NCBI GenBank assembly: GCA_037953625.1
Contig: CM075650.1
Coordinates: 8,806,501 to 8,870,500 of the forward strand
Direction: 5' to 3'
DNA length: 64,000 bases
Origin: Crotalaria pallida
Taxonomy: Eukaryota; Streptophyta; Magnoliopsida; Fabales; Fabaceae
The notes under the pieces were generated by a model, which saw nothing but the letters and a program-made list of their open reading frames with translations, was not told the DNA's origin and did no database searches. The translations under genes were made by a program, and so were the position numbers. This document shows, one piece after another, positions 10,721 to 22,528 of this stretch (position 1 is its first letter; every line of letters starts with the position of its first letter).

Positions 10721-13700
10721 GTGACACCCTTCTCGGATTACCCAAATATAAACTAATAAATAATCTTTTATATTGGATAATATATATGGACTTGTGAGTG
10801 TTAAGAAAATAGGTAAATAAAATTTTCTTTTAAAGCGGGTGCACGAATCGTCACTTGAAAGTCTTGGAGAACAAAGTCTATATTATCTCAAAATCATTGT
10901 ATCGAGTTCGGCGATTTCTAAAACCTTTTCGCAAATAGAGTAACATTCGATCTTTTAGAAAATATCTTTGTATCAAGTAGCTTAAGCTACCCTTGCTTTG
11001 TACGATAGAACTGATACCATTTATAGCCGAGCTCTTAAACAGATTAAATCAGAGTAAGCGGAAATTACTGGACTATGCAACTGATAGAATATAAACATAG
11101 GTTTTCATAGATATAGAGAATCATAAGTACATAGCCCATGAGTAAAGTCTCCAAGTTTCAAAATATACAAGTCCATCATCAGATCTATATAACAGTGTAA
11201 CTACAAGCTCTAGAGTGCTCCAAAAGTATATCTACAATATATATACATAAAAAATATATAACTCTAGAAATAGTCACATAGATTTGGCAGCATCAGATGG
11301 AGTAGTAGTAGCAGTAGTCTCCCAGAAGTAAAAGTAGTAGTAAGATAGTAGCAACATCATCATCACAGCAGCAGCAGCAGCAACTCATCCACAGCCTCCA
11401 CACATCGGATCCTCTGACCCACATCATACACCATATGCATGTACCTAGGGATCATCGTCCCTCCAGTCACTCCCAGTAGAATGCACGACAGGCTCGCCCC
11501 CACTCTCGTCCTCCACCGGATCCTCCTCAATCTCATCCGAGGGAGAGTGTACCCTACCACTGGGTACCGGGTCAGGTGATGGTGAAACCCTGACTGGGCT
11601 CCTCGGATCATATAGGGGAGTCTCCTCGCGGACGACCCTCGAAGAAAAAGGGTGAGAGCGGGTAGGTCGAAAACGAAAACTATGGTAAGAGCGAGCTGGT
11701 CGCGTGGGAGGTGGTCCATGGTAAGTGTAAAACGGGGGTACATGCATAGTGTATATGATGGGAATCCTAAACCTACGAGGACGGAATCGTATCAGCGGAT
11801 TCGGGTGGTAGAAGGTAATCTCTACCTCCCCCTCGAACACCGCGCGATGGTCCTCATAGATCCATATGCCACTAAGAAGTGGCCGGATCTCGATGCAAGC
11901 AATGTAACGAGACATCACCTACAAGGGCATAGGGGTAAGCAATTCTATACACATAATCAATAGAGAATAAATTATGCAACATAAATATGTAACATGCATC
12001 AATTAATATCAATCACACTTAACACTTAGCAAGTAGGTTATGCACATAGGATGCTCACACTTAATTCAGTCATAACAGTTTATTTGAATGAATGACATGA
12101 TGCATGACTTTAGCTCTCAAGCCTATCTCCATCATAATACTATGTCACTCTCTGACGTCCATCCCTGACAACCCAGCACTCAACAGTGCATTGTATTCCT
12201 AGGTATACAACCATTCGTACATTCACCTAGAATGTACACGACAAGCTTGGTATCCATGCCACCCGAGAATATCCCGTCATCCAAACGGATCGTCATCCAA
12301 ACGATATATCCATATCGGCATCCACTAAGCCGACCACGTCAACAACGTGTCATCAAGCAAGCGTATTGGCACTCCCAGAGGCCCTCCACATGTTTAACAA
12401 ACATGAAATACGTCCTACCATCCAAACTCCAGAATGAATGCATTTTATCTTTTAGACTTAAGGGAAGTTGATTAATACTTTACAGGCCACCTAGGCTTAT
12501 TTTCTTTATCAAAAAGGACCGTCACCAAACGATCTTTTTGTATTAATCAATTTCTCTAAGTCTTGATCCCTTGGACTATTATTAATAATTCCTTAATTTA
12601 ATGTTAGAATTGAAAATGGTGTTTTCAGGTTCTGAACAATTTACTCGAGTAAACTTCAGGACACTCGAGTGTTACTCAACTTTTCCAGATTACTCGAGTG
12701 TTCTTAAGACTACTCGAGTGTTCATGACTTTCTGAGGATTTGGGTTTTCAATTCAACAATTTACTCGAGTAGTTCATGGGTTACTCGAGTGTTCTTGAAC
12801 ATTTCCAGAATACTCGAGTGACCTTGAATGACTCGAGTGTTTGACCTAAACTTGTCCTCAGGTCATTCTCGATACTCGAGTACCAAACAAAATACTCGAG
12901 TGTTCTTGTTCATTTTACATTGTTTTGAAAGCATTTTACTCGAGTACCCTGCCTTTTACTCGAGTGTTTCGTAGCAGATAACACTGAAACCTGGTTTTAA
13001 CATAACATTTTCATTTCTACTTAATTCTAGTCCATTCCAGGGATCCACAGAGTTCATACAACATAATTTGAACATGTTACAACATTCATTTCATATCAAA
13101 ACACAGATTTGACAGAGAATTTAGTAATCATGCATTAAAACACATTTTCACAACTCAATACCTCAATTTGCAGAATAAGCTCAATACTCATGAATTAAAG
13201 TTCATTTAAGCTTGCATGCATGATACATAACTTGCTCAACACAGTTTTAGAGCATGGATTGGTCTCCAAACCAAAGTTCCTATTCAATCTAAGCCCTTAG
13301 AGCCTCTTGGTGGCTCTCTAATACAATTCATGGAATTTAAACTCTATCTAGTGAATATAATTACTTCCCCTTACCTCTTAGACGTGAATCAACAGAAAGA
13401 AATCCAAGAAAAGTGCTCCAACCCCAGAAATCACTTTGAGCTTCACATGCATGACAGTTTTGAGTGCACCATCAAAACCGAATTGGTTCACCCATGAAAC
13501 AGAGATAAGAATTGGGGAAAATTAGATTTCTAAACTCTATACAACATGTTCTAACTAAAGGAATTGAGTTTGAGACTCAGGAGCTCGAGAGCTTACCAGA
13601 AATTAATCTCCAAGTAAGCTCCAAAAACCAACTTTGACAGAATAACTCCAACTTCCAAGCTGTCGTTCTCCCAACACACTCACTCAATCCTCACGATTTT

Positions 13701-14289
13701 GGTGTTTATACAAAGCTCGTGATGTGAGCTTTGTATTCGTGTATGATTTGTGTTTCAGTTTGACACAGAGAAGGAGAATTGAAGAGTACAAACTCGGAAC
13801 CCTAATTTCATCAACCAAGCTACTTTGATCCAAAATTCTCAACTAAGGGTCGAAGATGAGCTTAAATAGGAAGTGAGGACACTCATGCAGGTCGACACGA
13901 AGGCATTGAGCTGTTGATGGCGGAGTATTCGTGTCAACGGAGGGGAATCGTTGGCTGTGACTCACCAAACGCACTAACTCGTGCAGTTTGACCCAAAATA
14001 CTCGAGTATTCTGAATAATACTCGAGTGTTTTGCCCAGATTTTGAAAAATAATTATTTTATTTACTTTCCCTCCAAAATCTTTTCTATAATTGCTTCTAG
14101 GTCCCAACCCAGGGACTAATATGCAAAATACACATTTTATGCATTTAAATTATTTATTAAATAATTTCCACACATAGGCTACTCATATAAACACATATTT
14201 TAATCAAGGATTAATATAGAAACTATTAATTATAATTAAATTATAATTAACATTTCATTAATCGGGGATTAATATTTTGGGGTGTTACA
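10721..14289 (-). repeat. Tekay 5' LTR (right copy)
   Basis: Matches 2493-6056 throughout, with the same palindrome pairs (from 12643, and at 14000/14020) and the twin of the LTR ORF at 11445-11918. A 14-base duplication of an AATTATA-type stretch near 14230-14245 is unique to this copy. TSD ATGAA follows at 14290. Confidence 0.95.
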
Positions 14290-15755
14290 ATGAAAAATCT
14301 TTTTCCTTGAATTTTCAAGCTATGCATATTTTGAAAAATGCTTTGAACCATGATGCATTTGCTATTATTGAGAATTGTGAAAATTCTAAGGATATTTGGG
14401 ACACTCTACATCTACACTATGCTACTAATGATCTTGTTGAAAGTGTAAGTGTTCACAGGAAAGAGGAGAAGGAACAACAAGAAGTTGCTATAGAACGTGA
14501 AAGGACCAACTCCCTAGATGAAGATTCTGATGATGAAAGTGAAAGCGTGGGGAGTAACTCAACAAGCTTCTGTGATGACTTAGAGAGGATATTTGAAACC
14601 TTTATGGACTCACTGAAGGAATCAAGTGACTCGGATGCGGAATCAATGGCAGATGAAATTAAAACATCCGACTACTTGGCTCATGAGGACCATGAGGTAA
14701 TTTCAATTAGTCCTTGTTCTAAATCTCTACAATTTGCATATAATGATTTGAGTGATGATTTGTTATCTTTAGAAAATAGAAACTTGGACTCTTTACAAAA
14801 ATTATCTCAAATTGAAAATGAAATTGATTTTTTGAAAAATGGAGATATTTTTGATAAAGAGATATTTTTAGAAAATAGCTCCTCAACTATTTTTGAAAAT
14901 TGCTTTGATATTGAAAAACAAGTTGAGGATGCACTCTTTGAATTTAGTAACATTGAAAAATCTAGTTGTTCAAATTCTTTACTTGATGAAAATGAAAATA
15001 ATGTGGATATCCAAAAATCAAGTAAAGTCGTTGACAATAATAGTTTTCAATGTGAAGTTAAAAATTCCAAGTTTCATGAAAATAATTTTGAAAAAATCAA
15101 ATCATCGTCCAAACCCATTACATGTAATTATTGTGGTTGTTTAGGACATATTTCTCATTTATGCTTTTATCGTAAAAATTTAAATATGAGAAATAAATCT
15201 GTGTGGGTTCCAAAGGTTACTAAGGAATCTAAGACTAACCCCCAAGGACCCAAGATGAAATGGGTACCAAAAGGTTCTCCTTGTGTTATAAATGTGCAGG
15301 AAATGAAATCAAAGGGTGAACCAATTGGACAACGTAAGGGGAAGTCAATGAAGTCAAAGGGTCAATGGTCCAAAAATAAGCAATGTGGTCGAAAGAAGAA
15401 GATGTTCACAACCAAAGCCTCTCATGTGCAAAAAGGTGAAATCATAAGATTGAGGACTTTAAACAAAAAGCAATGGCATAAACCAAGTGGAGGAGAAAAA
15501 GGGAAAATAACAAAGATGGTACCTAAGAGGACAAAAACCAAATGGGTCGATCAAAGGAGAAAGATGCCTACCAACACCAAAGCTTCACATGAGAAAAATG
15601 GAAGATCCGATATGTTCAAAAATCAAAAGGTGAAGCAATGGGTAAAGGCAAGAACTTCATTGGTCAACAAACCTAAGGTATCAATCTCTTATTCCTCTTA
15701 TATCAATGACTATACAAAGGTATATTTGGACTATTCTAATTTTTATTCATACTAA
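14290..15755 (+). pseudogene. gag: Copia gag, C-terminal part
   Basis: The host frame resumes after the duplicated ATGAA. It carries the rest of the capsid-like region (AMHILKNALNHDAF, then a segment including DIWDTL), a long acidic and serine-rich segment, a CCHC zinc knuckle (CNYCGCLGHISHLC) and a highly basic lysine-rich tail with repeated WVPK-type motifs. It ends with a stop at 15753-15755. Normally gag would lead into protease and pol; here no pol domain follows. The function would be RNA binding and particle assembly, but the gene is separated from its start. Confidence 0.88.
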
Positions 15756-16301
15756 GGTGGATCATGGGTGCTAAATTTTTTGTAAAAAAAATATTTTTAA
15801 TTATCATGATCACTCCTTGGTTGAATTAAATCATGTGTGCTTTACACCTTTTTGAAAATTCTTTTTAGCACATGATTATTTTTGGCATAGTCCTAGATAC
15901 CTGTTACATATAGTGTGTTACATCATGTGAGGTTAAAATTTTGTTGTTATCTTATATCACATGATTACACTCTATATGTGATGATATTGCATTGATATAT
16001 GAGGACATGCTTGTATTTGTAAGGGCATGTTTGGTACGACATGGACTTATAACATAAGCATGGTGTTATTTCTTTTTATGATTAGTGCATATGTTTAAAT
16101 TGTTTATTCATATTTTAACTTCACAATATCTCTTATATTAGTGAAGAGATGTAACTAATCATAGAGGATCCAAGTCCTTGGATACCAAAAGAATTGTTCC
16201 TAAGTACTTTTACAGGTAATGCATCAAGTACAAGAGAAGGTATGAGCATTGAGATTATATGAAAGAATTCCAAAGGAGGAATTAAGACTCTCCTTCATCA
16301 T
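15756..16301. other. Copia internal non-coding stretch
   Basis: AT-rich and without a convincing ORF. A segment at about 16167-16230 (GGATCCAA, then CTTGGATACCAA) is loosely repeated at about 21340-21405, beyond the nested element. The bases ATCAT at 16297-16301 are the target duplication of the next insertion. Confidence 0.6.
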
Positions 16302-16462
16302 TGTAGGGTTAACCAATAATAAATCCTACCGCTACAGGATAAGCATGAGCTCTCTAGTACAGGATAAGGGTGAATAACTCATCCTTCTTATCCTCTAAGA
16401 GCCATGTCAGCCCTACTGGGCCGAACAGGCCCATAAGGCATCACAACACCTATGACCGGTCA
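16302..16462 (+). repeat. LARD-like element 5' LTR, shortened
   Basis: Starts TGTAGGGTTAACC and matches the 3' LTR up to about 16448, then lacks the remaining ~180 bp of the 329 bp LTR. The short unmatched end includes ACACCTATGACCGGT, which recurs at about 16571-16585 inside the element, so the deletion or a template switch may have copied it. Confidence 0.85.
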
Positions 16463-16463
16463 T

Positions 16464-16481
16464 TGGCGCCGTCTGTGGGGA
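16464..16481 (+). other. LARD-like element primer-binding site
   Basis: TGGCGCCGTCTGTGGGGA directly follows the shortened LTR. The outer Tat element has nearly the same site on the minus strand (32354-32371). The cognate tRNA is not assigned here. Confidence 0.85.
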
Positions 16482-17130
16482 ACGATAAAATTCGATTCCC
16501 ACCAAAAAAAAAAAGAAGGGAAAGGTGCTCGTGGCTGATGTTGTTCGTGGCTGATTCCTTTACCGGTGCTGCTGCTACACCTATGACCGGTGGAGTGGGG
16601 CGGCTGGTGCCCTACCAAATTCCAGCATCACGGTTTTTTGTTCAAACCATAACCGCTGCACATCGCCGGAACAGCCCCGAGTCAGATCTCCGGTGTCACG
16701 AAGGAGTGCCGCAACTGTCGCCCGGGGGAGCAGCGATCGAACCACCAAGGAGGCCGAAACGGTGTCGAGTTCGTGGCTCTTGAGCATCACCGCCGCTGCA
16801 CATGGTGGATCGACACATGGTTCTACCACCGCTGCATCCCTTCTCTTCACGAAGGAAGAACAACGAAACGTTCTCCATCCCTTCCGCCGCCAAGCCTCTG
16901 CATTCCTCTCTCTCTCCCTGCGCGATCAGTCGCGAGTCCAGAGAAGGTGTTCGCACGCCCGCCGCCACGCGCACCCGCAGGGACCACCGCCGCCACGCAC
17001 ACCCGCCGCTGCTTGCTCCTGCAGTGCTCACCCGAGCTTGCCACCGACGCTGCAACACTGCAGCAGCCTTTCCCGTGTAGCAGCAGCAACTGCTGCTTAC
17101 TCTCTAGGATTTCAACCCTAATGGGCTGTT
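16482..17130. other. GC-rich internal segment, origin unknown
   Basis: This is far richer in G and C than its surroundings, with runs of CCGCC and CACGC and long overlapping ORFs on both strands (for example 16696-17058 minus and 16773-17282 plus). None has a recognisable domain. It could be a captured piece of gene leader or simply element-specific sequence. Confidence 0.4.
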
Positions 17131-17134
17131 GGCC

Positions 17135-17350
17135 CATTCCAAAAAAAAAAAAAAAAAGACCAGCAGCCCCATTCCAAAAAAAAAAGAAAAAGAGAAAAAA
17201 AGAGAAAAGGGCCTCAGCAGGCCTAAACCAAAAAAAAAAAAAGAGAGAAAAGGGCCTCAACAGGCCCTATAAAAAAAATTAAAAAAAAAAAGAAAAAGAA
17301 AAGGGCCTCAGCAGGCCCTATCAAAAAAAAAGAGCAAAGGGCCTAAAAAA
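17135..17350. repeat. Poly-A tracts alternating with GGGCCT palindromic units
   Basis: At least four copies of a unit close to AAAGGGCCTCAGCAGGCC are separated by A-runs of 9-15 bases. Each unit contains the small inverted repeat GGGCCT/AGGCCC or GGCCT/AGGCC. Just upstream is ATGGGCTGTTGGCCCAT, another short palindrome. Confidence 0.8.
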
Positions 17351-20230
17351 AAAGGACTATCAACACTCATTCGGCCCAACTGGACAAATTCTTGACAAGG
17401 CATTCTTAGGGATATCAACAACTTTACGGGCCCAACAGCAACAAGCTACTCCTGCATCAGGGAAGCTATTTCATTTAAAATCAAATTCTTATGCATTCCA
17501 ACGTTTTTATTTTTATTTGATTATATCTTATATTATCATCGGCTGATAATTCTTCTAATTTTTAATAATTGCACAAATATTTTATTGACTCACATGACTA
17601 TTAGTTAACAGCTAAAATATTACAATTTTGCTAATTAAAGTCATTACATGTCTATTGTTATCTATTATTGTTGTTATAAACTTGAACGACAACCGCTAAA
17701 TTATTTTCTATGCACATATGCGAGGTACATGGACAAATAATTATATTAATAGGCCCGAGCTGCTGAATAACCCACTTCGAGATCCCCATTAATGGACATA
17801 ATTTTTCGCTCTATTTGGAATCTAGTGGTGATCGCGAGAACCCCAGCGCCGAGTTCTCTTCTTGAAGCTTGTGCTCCGAGCGAAGAGCGAGGACCCCCGC
17901 GCCGAGTTCCTCTCTTGAAGCTCGCGCCGACATCCCTCAATCTGGCATTTCTCACCACACTGAATCAAGGGTTCGGCAAAATCTCATGATGACATGGTTG
18001 TCTCCTCTATTACACATGCTTACTGTGACCATTTCAATTTATCATGACCTCAACGTCACTACTCAGATTCCCGCTTCAAATAACACGACCAAAGCCTACA
18101 ACATCCTCGTACCCTCTGCCACGACACCCTTGCCTCTCACGGTCACTTAGAGCCAAAGACGATCGTTGTCAAGATTCCTCCTCGGGATCTCGGCCTTGCT
18201 CACACAAGTGCTACACAATGACTTGTCCATAACGGCATACAGGGTTTTTGGTAGGAAGAGGATGAAGAGTACTAGGCAACCGCCCATTCCAACAATAAAA
18301 GAGGAAACGCCTCACTGCCAAGAGGGTGTCGGGCATATCAACATTCAGAAATGGTCTAAACACGAGGACTGACAGGGAAGGATCTTTCTCATTACCCCAT
18401 TAATATTATTTCAATTTTATGGTTTAACTATCATATTCATTACTATTGAATCACTTACCACGTGACAAATGTTATCTTAGATAATAACCGTAATTAACAG
18501 TGAATTAATTCATACTTTGCTAATTAATGTCATTACATATCATCTATTACTTGATATTCTAATCGTTATTTTTATACATCATAAAAAGGTACAAACATAA
18601 CGATCGGATCTGCCGAGCATGATGACCTATGATTAATTCGAGTCCGAGTATGACGACCCAACTTAATTCAAGCCTTCACACCGGTTGCCGATCAATTTTT
18701 CCTTGGTTTGCGCACCACCGCGACCTTACCTATTTGGTAGAACGATCCACAGTGCCAACACCCAGTGATCTAAGTCGGATCCCAGCATCTCCGAGGAACC
18801 ACACTGCTAACTCCACACCCACAACTCGCAAACATTCAGCCTTCGCTCAGCGTTCGCCTACACAGATCTGAATCCGACAGTCTCTCAAAGAGGCTTGGAT
18901 GAACACGATCTAATTGGCGGAAAACGACTATCACACCTTAAAGGACTTCTTAACTCGGCACAAGCCTCTTCAGGCTTTAGCGAGAAAGGGGGTTGGTTAT
19001 GCAATGGAGTAATGGTTTGCTTCAAATTTATTATTATGATCGATCAGCTTGCCTTCGACCTAATTACTCGGAGTCAAGAGGGGTTCAACAATTGAAGTTG
19101 ACTAAATAGTTACGACAAGGGAAACGGTCGTCCTTGGCTTCTCTACCTGTTCTTGCTTCCTCGGCTTCTCTACCTGTTCTTGCTTCCTCGGCTTCATTCT
19201 TTCCCTCCTCGGCATCCTCGGCCGCTTCATCATCTCTTTGTTATTATGATAATCTATCAGCTTGCCTTCTCTATCTGTTCTTGCTTCCTCGACTTCATTC
19301 TTTCCCTTCTCGACATCCTCGCCCGCTTCATCAGCTCGATAAAATTTCGATGACTTCTACTCGAGTGACCTTATTCGGCCATGAAGCTTACTGCTCGGCG
19401 GATAGAATGGACTCCGACTCTTTAAAATAATCCGAGAAGAACTGTAAAGCCCTGAGCAGAAGATGCTCCGGTTATATTTGGGTGCCTTCGCGCCACATCT
19501 TTAGAACCTCTCACCGAGCTTTCGGACCTATGCCGAGTCCGAGGCCCACTTTGATCCCGAGCGTTTCACAGACCTTATGAACTCGACACAAGCCTTTTCA
19601 GGCTTTACCGAGTAGGGGACTAGTATGTGATGAGGCGTATACATCGTGACATTGGCCGACCTTGAATACTGGTATTATGTGATGCATAAGTTACTCGTGA
19701 TCAAATGTCGTGCCAAAGAGGACCACCACGTCCCATGAGGCACCAAATTGATCATTTACCGTCCTCATTAAGGACATATGTTAAACTCACTCACTTCGGA
19801 TCATGTTTTTACGCACTTGCCCACGATCTCGGTTAGCCGGCCAGATCGGCGAGGCTACAAGTGAAAACGAGGATTGCGACCCGATAGCTTGGCTTAGCCT
19901 CTCGGCTCAAAGCCTCTCGGCTCATATCTGGCCCAATACATCGCGGATCGAGGAATACACCTCGGCTAAGGTTGTCATTCCGACAAGCAATCCCTCGTAA
20001 ACGTTACGGTCCAATTGGTGATAATCTTGGCACACTTCGAACTTCAAATAACAGTTTGAGTCATGCCAGCATACATTGGCACAAGCCTTTCGGCTTTCAC
20101 CATGGCAAGCGCATAAAAGGATGTCTCCTTGAAAATGGCGTGACTTTTAAAACAATATAGTCCAATTCGACTTTGACTACACTCATAAATTCATCACCCT
20201 CATCTCGGAGCATCCCCAAATCCATTCTGG
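17351..20230. other. LARD-like element interior, no coding gene recognised
   Basis: Mixed AT-rich and GC-rich patches with only short ORFs. At about 19138-19330 a 27 bp unit ending in TCTTGCTTCCTCGG is repeated in tandem twice and recurs with changes near 19266. Nothing matches a protein family I know. Confidence 0.6.
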
Positions 20231-20233
20231 AAC

Positions 20234-20536
20234 TCCCCCCGCGGGAACTCGGTTCGAGATGTTCCTCACCGAGCTTGTACTCGGTTCGGGATGAGCCTCA
20301 CCGAGCCTGTGGCGGATTCCCCCGCGGGAACTCGGTTAGAGATATACCTCACCGAGCTTGCACACGGTTCGAGATGAGCCTCACCGAGCTTGTACTCGGT
20401 TCGAGATGTTCCTCACCGAGCTTGTACTCGGTTCGAGATGTTCCTCACCGAGCTTGTACTCGGTTCGAGATGAGCCTCACCGAGCTTGCCTCACCGAGCT
20501 TGTGGCGGATCCCCCCGCGGGAACTCGGTTCGAGAT
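20234..20536. repeat. Tandem array of ~32 bp units before the 3' LTR
   Basis: The unit runs CTCGGTTCGAGATG, CCTCACCGAG, CTTGTA and repeats about eight times. Some units carry an insert that ends CCCCGCGGGAA. Each unit includes ACCGAG-CTTGTA-CTCGGT, a six-base stem with a six-base loop. Tandem arrays in this position are known in Tat-lineage elements, where they can seed satellites. ORFs across the array are artefacts of the repeat. Confidence 0.9.
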
Positions 20537-20700
20537 CGGGGTACTCGTTCAGTTTCATCATCCGAGCACAAAAGAGCACTATCAACCATCCGCAACACTC
20601 TTCCGAGCGGAAGACCACGCCTGCAAACAATGTTTTATGTTACCAACAACTCTCAGAAGCTCAGCACAGGCTCTTCGAGCCTATACGAGCTTGGGGGGCT

Positions 20701-21029
20701 TGTAGGGTTAACCAATAATAAATCCTACCGCTACAGGATAAGCATGAGCTCTCTAGTACAAGATAAGGGTGAATAACTCATCTTTCTTATCCTCTAAGAG
20801 CCATGTCAGCCCTACTGGGCCGAACAGGCCCATAAGGCATCACAACACAACTTCCCCTATAAGTATCGCCATGCTATAGGGGCTAAGGTATGTTCTCTCA
20901 TCCCTACTCTCAAGAACTACGTGTGGCTTGATCCCTTATCACTGGGGGGTACGTAGGACCGGGGTCACCCTCGTCAGCTGCAACAACCCCAAACACATCG
21001 TGGTGGATCTATTTCTCAGATCCACTACA
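20701..21029 (+). repeat. LARD-like element 3' LTR (329 bp)
   Basis: Starts TGTAGGGTTAACC after the G-rich tract TTGGGGGGCT and ends CCACTACA, followed by the duplication ATCAT (21030-21034). It includes a short repeat GGATCT, TCTCAGATCC near 21005-21023. Confidence 0.9.
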
Positions 21030-21034
21030 ATCAT

Positions 21035-22528
21035 GATGCTTGAGAAAAAGGGGAACATATTAAAAAGGTGGATACTTCCTTCAAGGCAAAGAATAGAAAA
21101 ACTCTTTAAGGAAGAACTTCACAAGTGCCCAAACATTATAACTTGAGAATGTGTCACAAACGATAAGTATCACCATTCTTATTTTTTTTAACTATTTTAT
21201 GTTACTTATCTCTGTGGTACACATGTTTATCATGGTGCTGAAATTGTATTTATTCCTTCTTCGATATGTGTGTACAATTTTTTTTTGAAGAATAAATTAT
21301 TTTTTCAGCATACACCATATTCATGTGTTACTAACTCCTAAGGATCCAATTATCTTGGATACCAAGAGAAACGTGCTAATTAGTTTTGCAGGTATTCCTA
21401 CAAGTATTAGTATGAAAAGTTCTGAATAAACTTATGGTCGTGGTTACAAATGAAAAGAGAACTTGGAAATACATAAGTACTTGAAGGTGATATGGCAATA
21501 TCAAAAAAAAAATCTCTTGGAATGGAAGTAGTGTGACACATTGAACAAGAGGAAACATCCTTCAAAATGCTACATGATGAAATTATCAACAGAAGGAACT
21601 CCAAAATTCTCAATCATCACTATAAGTATCACTGATCTTTTAATTATTTTAATTATTTTGTGATGTTTCTACTTATGATATGTGCTACATGACATTTTGT
21701 GCTTAATTGCATTGAATAATTATTGTCATGGCATATAGGTCTTCAAATTTTTGTGATGATAATAAGCATACACATGTTTTTAATGATGCATTTGATCTCC
21801 CTTTATAACTTGCTTGATTGAATCATTCTTTTAGAAAGGGGGAGAAAAACTTTTTCAAATTTGCATAAAAACATGTTTCGCCTCTTCACCTTATCTTGAC
21901 ATCATGCACTTTTTAAACTATGTTTTGGGACAAAATTTTTTTTGTTTCCCATAACTCCTTATGCCGATGTCAAATAGGGGAATATGTGAAAGTCTCTTAC
22001 TTTAATCTCCTTGTTATTATTAATGCTTCTACCCAGTGTTTCAGGGGGAGTTTAGCATTTTGTTTAATTTGATCAAAAGGGGAGAGATATTTGACAAAAG
22101 ACATGGGCTTAATGAAGACAAAAGGGGAAGAGAACCAAATGTCGTCGTCAAAACAAAAGGGATCACGTGATAACTCCCATGGAAAGGAAAGTGAGAAGTC
22201 AAGCTTACTCATGGGGAGAAGAATTCTGAGCTTCATAGCATATCTAATGGATAACAAAAGGGGGAGAAGGAAAATTCAAGCATAACAACAAGTGAAGAAT
22301 TCTGAACCCACTTTTTGCTGTTGACAAAAGGGGGAGAAGAATTCCTGAATGACGCTGAATGATGCAAGGATGCGAAGCATTTAATTTGTTATATATCCTT
22401 TTTGTATCCTTGTTGTATTATTTGTGTTCTAGGGATAAGGATGTGTCTATTATATATACATTTGCTTGTATAACACTTGTGATGCAGATCATTCAGAATA
22501 CAGGTTTGTCATCATCAAAAAGGGGGAG
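21035..22528 (+). other. Copia 3' internal region with multiple polypurine tracts
   Basis: No coding gene. From about 22076 it carries repeated AAAAGGGGAGA-type tracts (near 22076, 22119, 22256, 22325), the last and functional one being 22517-22528 directly before the 3' LTR. Several polypurine tracts upstream of the 3' LTR are a described trait of Sireviruses. An envelope-like gene, sometimes present in this group, is absent. Confidence 0.8.

Larger units (their letters stand above)
2493..14289 (-). mobile_element. Tekay (Del)-like Ty3/gypsy chromovirus, nested in Copia gag
   Basis: This is a complete LTR-to-LTR element on the minus strand: LTRs of 3564 and 3569 bp, primer site, one long gag-pol reading frame and a polypurine tract. 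It is flanked by the 5 bp duplication ATGAA (2488-2492 and 14290-14294). Family evidence is the single gag-pol frame, the chromodomain-like C-terminus, the very long LTRs and the methionine tRNA primer. By eye the LTRs differ at about 37 substitutions plus a few small indels over 3.56 kb. The reading frame has two nonsense codons, so the copy is probably dead or depends on other copies. Confidence 0.93.
16302..21029 (+). mobile_element. Coding-free LTR retrotransposon (LARD-like), nested in Copia
   Basis: The 4.7 kb element has an LTR at each end, a TGGCGCC primer site, a G-rich polypurine tract and the flanking duplication ATCAT (16297-16301 and 21030-21034). It contains no gag or pol; ORFs across it are short, in many frames and partly made of tandem repeats. 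The primer site and the tandem repeats before the 3' LTR resemble Tat-lineage elements, so it may be a non-autonomous derivative moved by Tat proteins (inference). The LTRs share about 146 bp with two differences by eye, suggesting youth. Confidence 0.88.

Noticed and set aside
16370..17282. Overlapping ORFs in the GC-rich segment as genes
   Set aside because: Several frames on both strands are equally open because stops are rare in GC-rich DNA; none has a known domain or clear splice structure.
20173..20718. 181-codon ORF in the LARD-like element
   Set aside because: Its repetitive protein is produced by the 32 bp tandem array; the same array is open in other frames.
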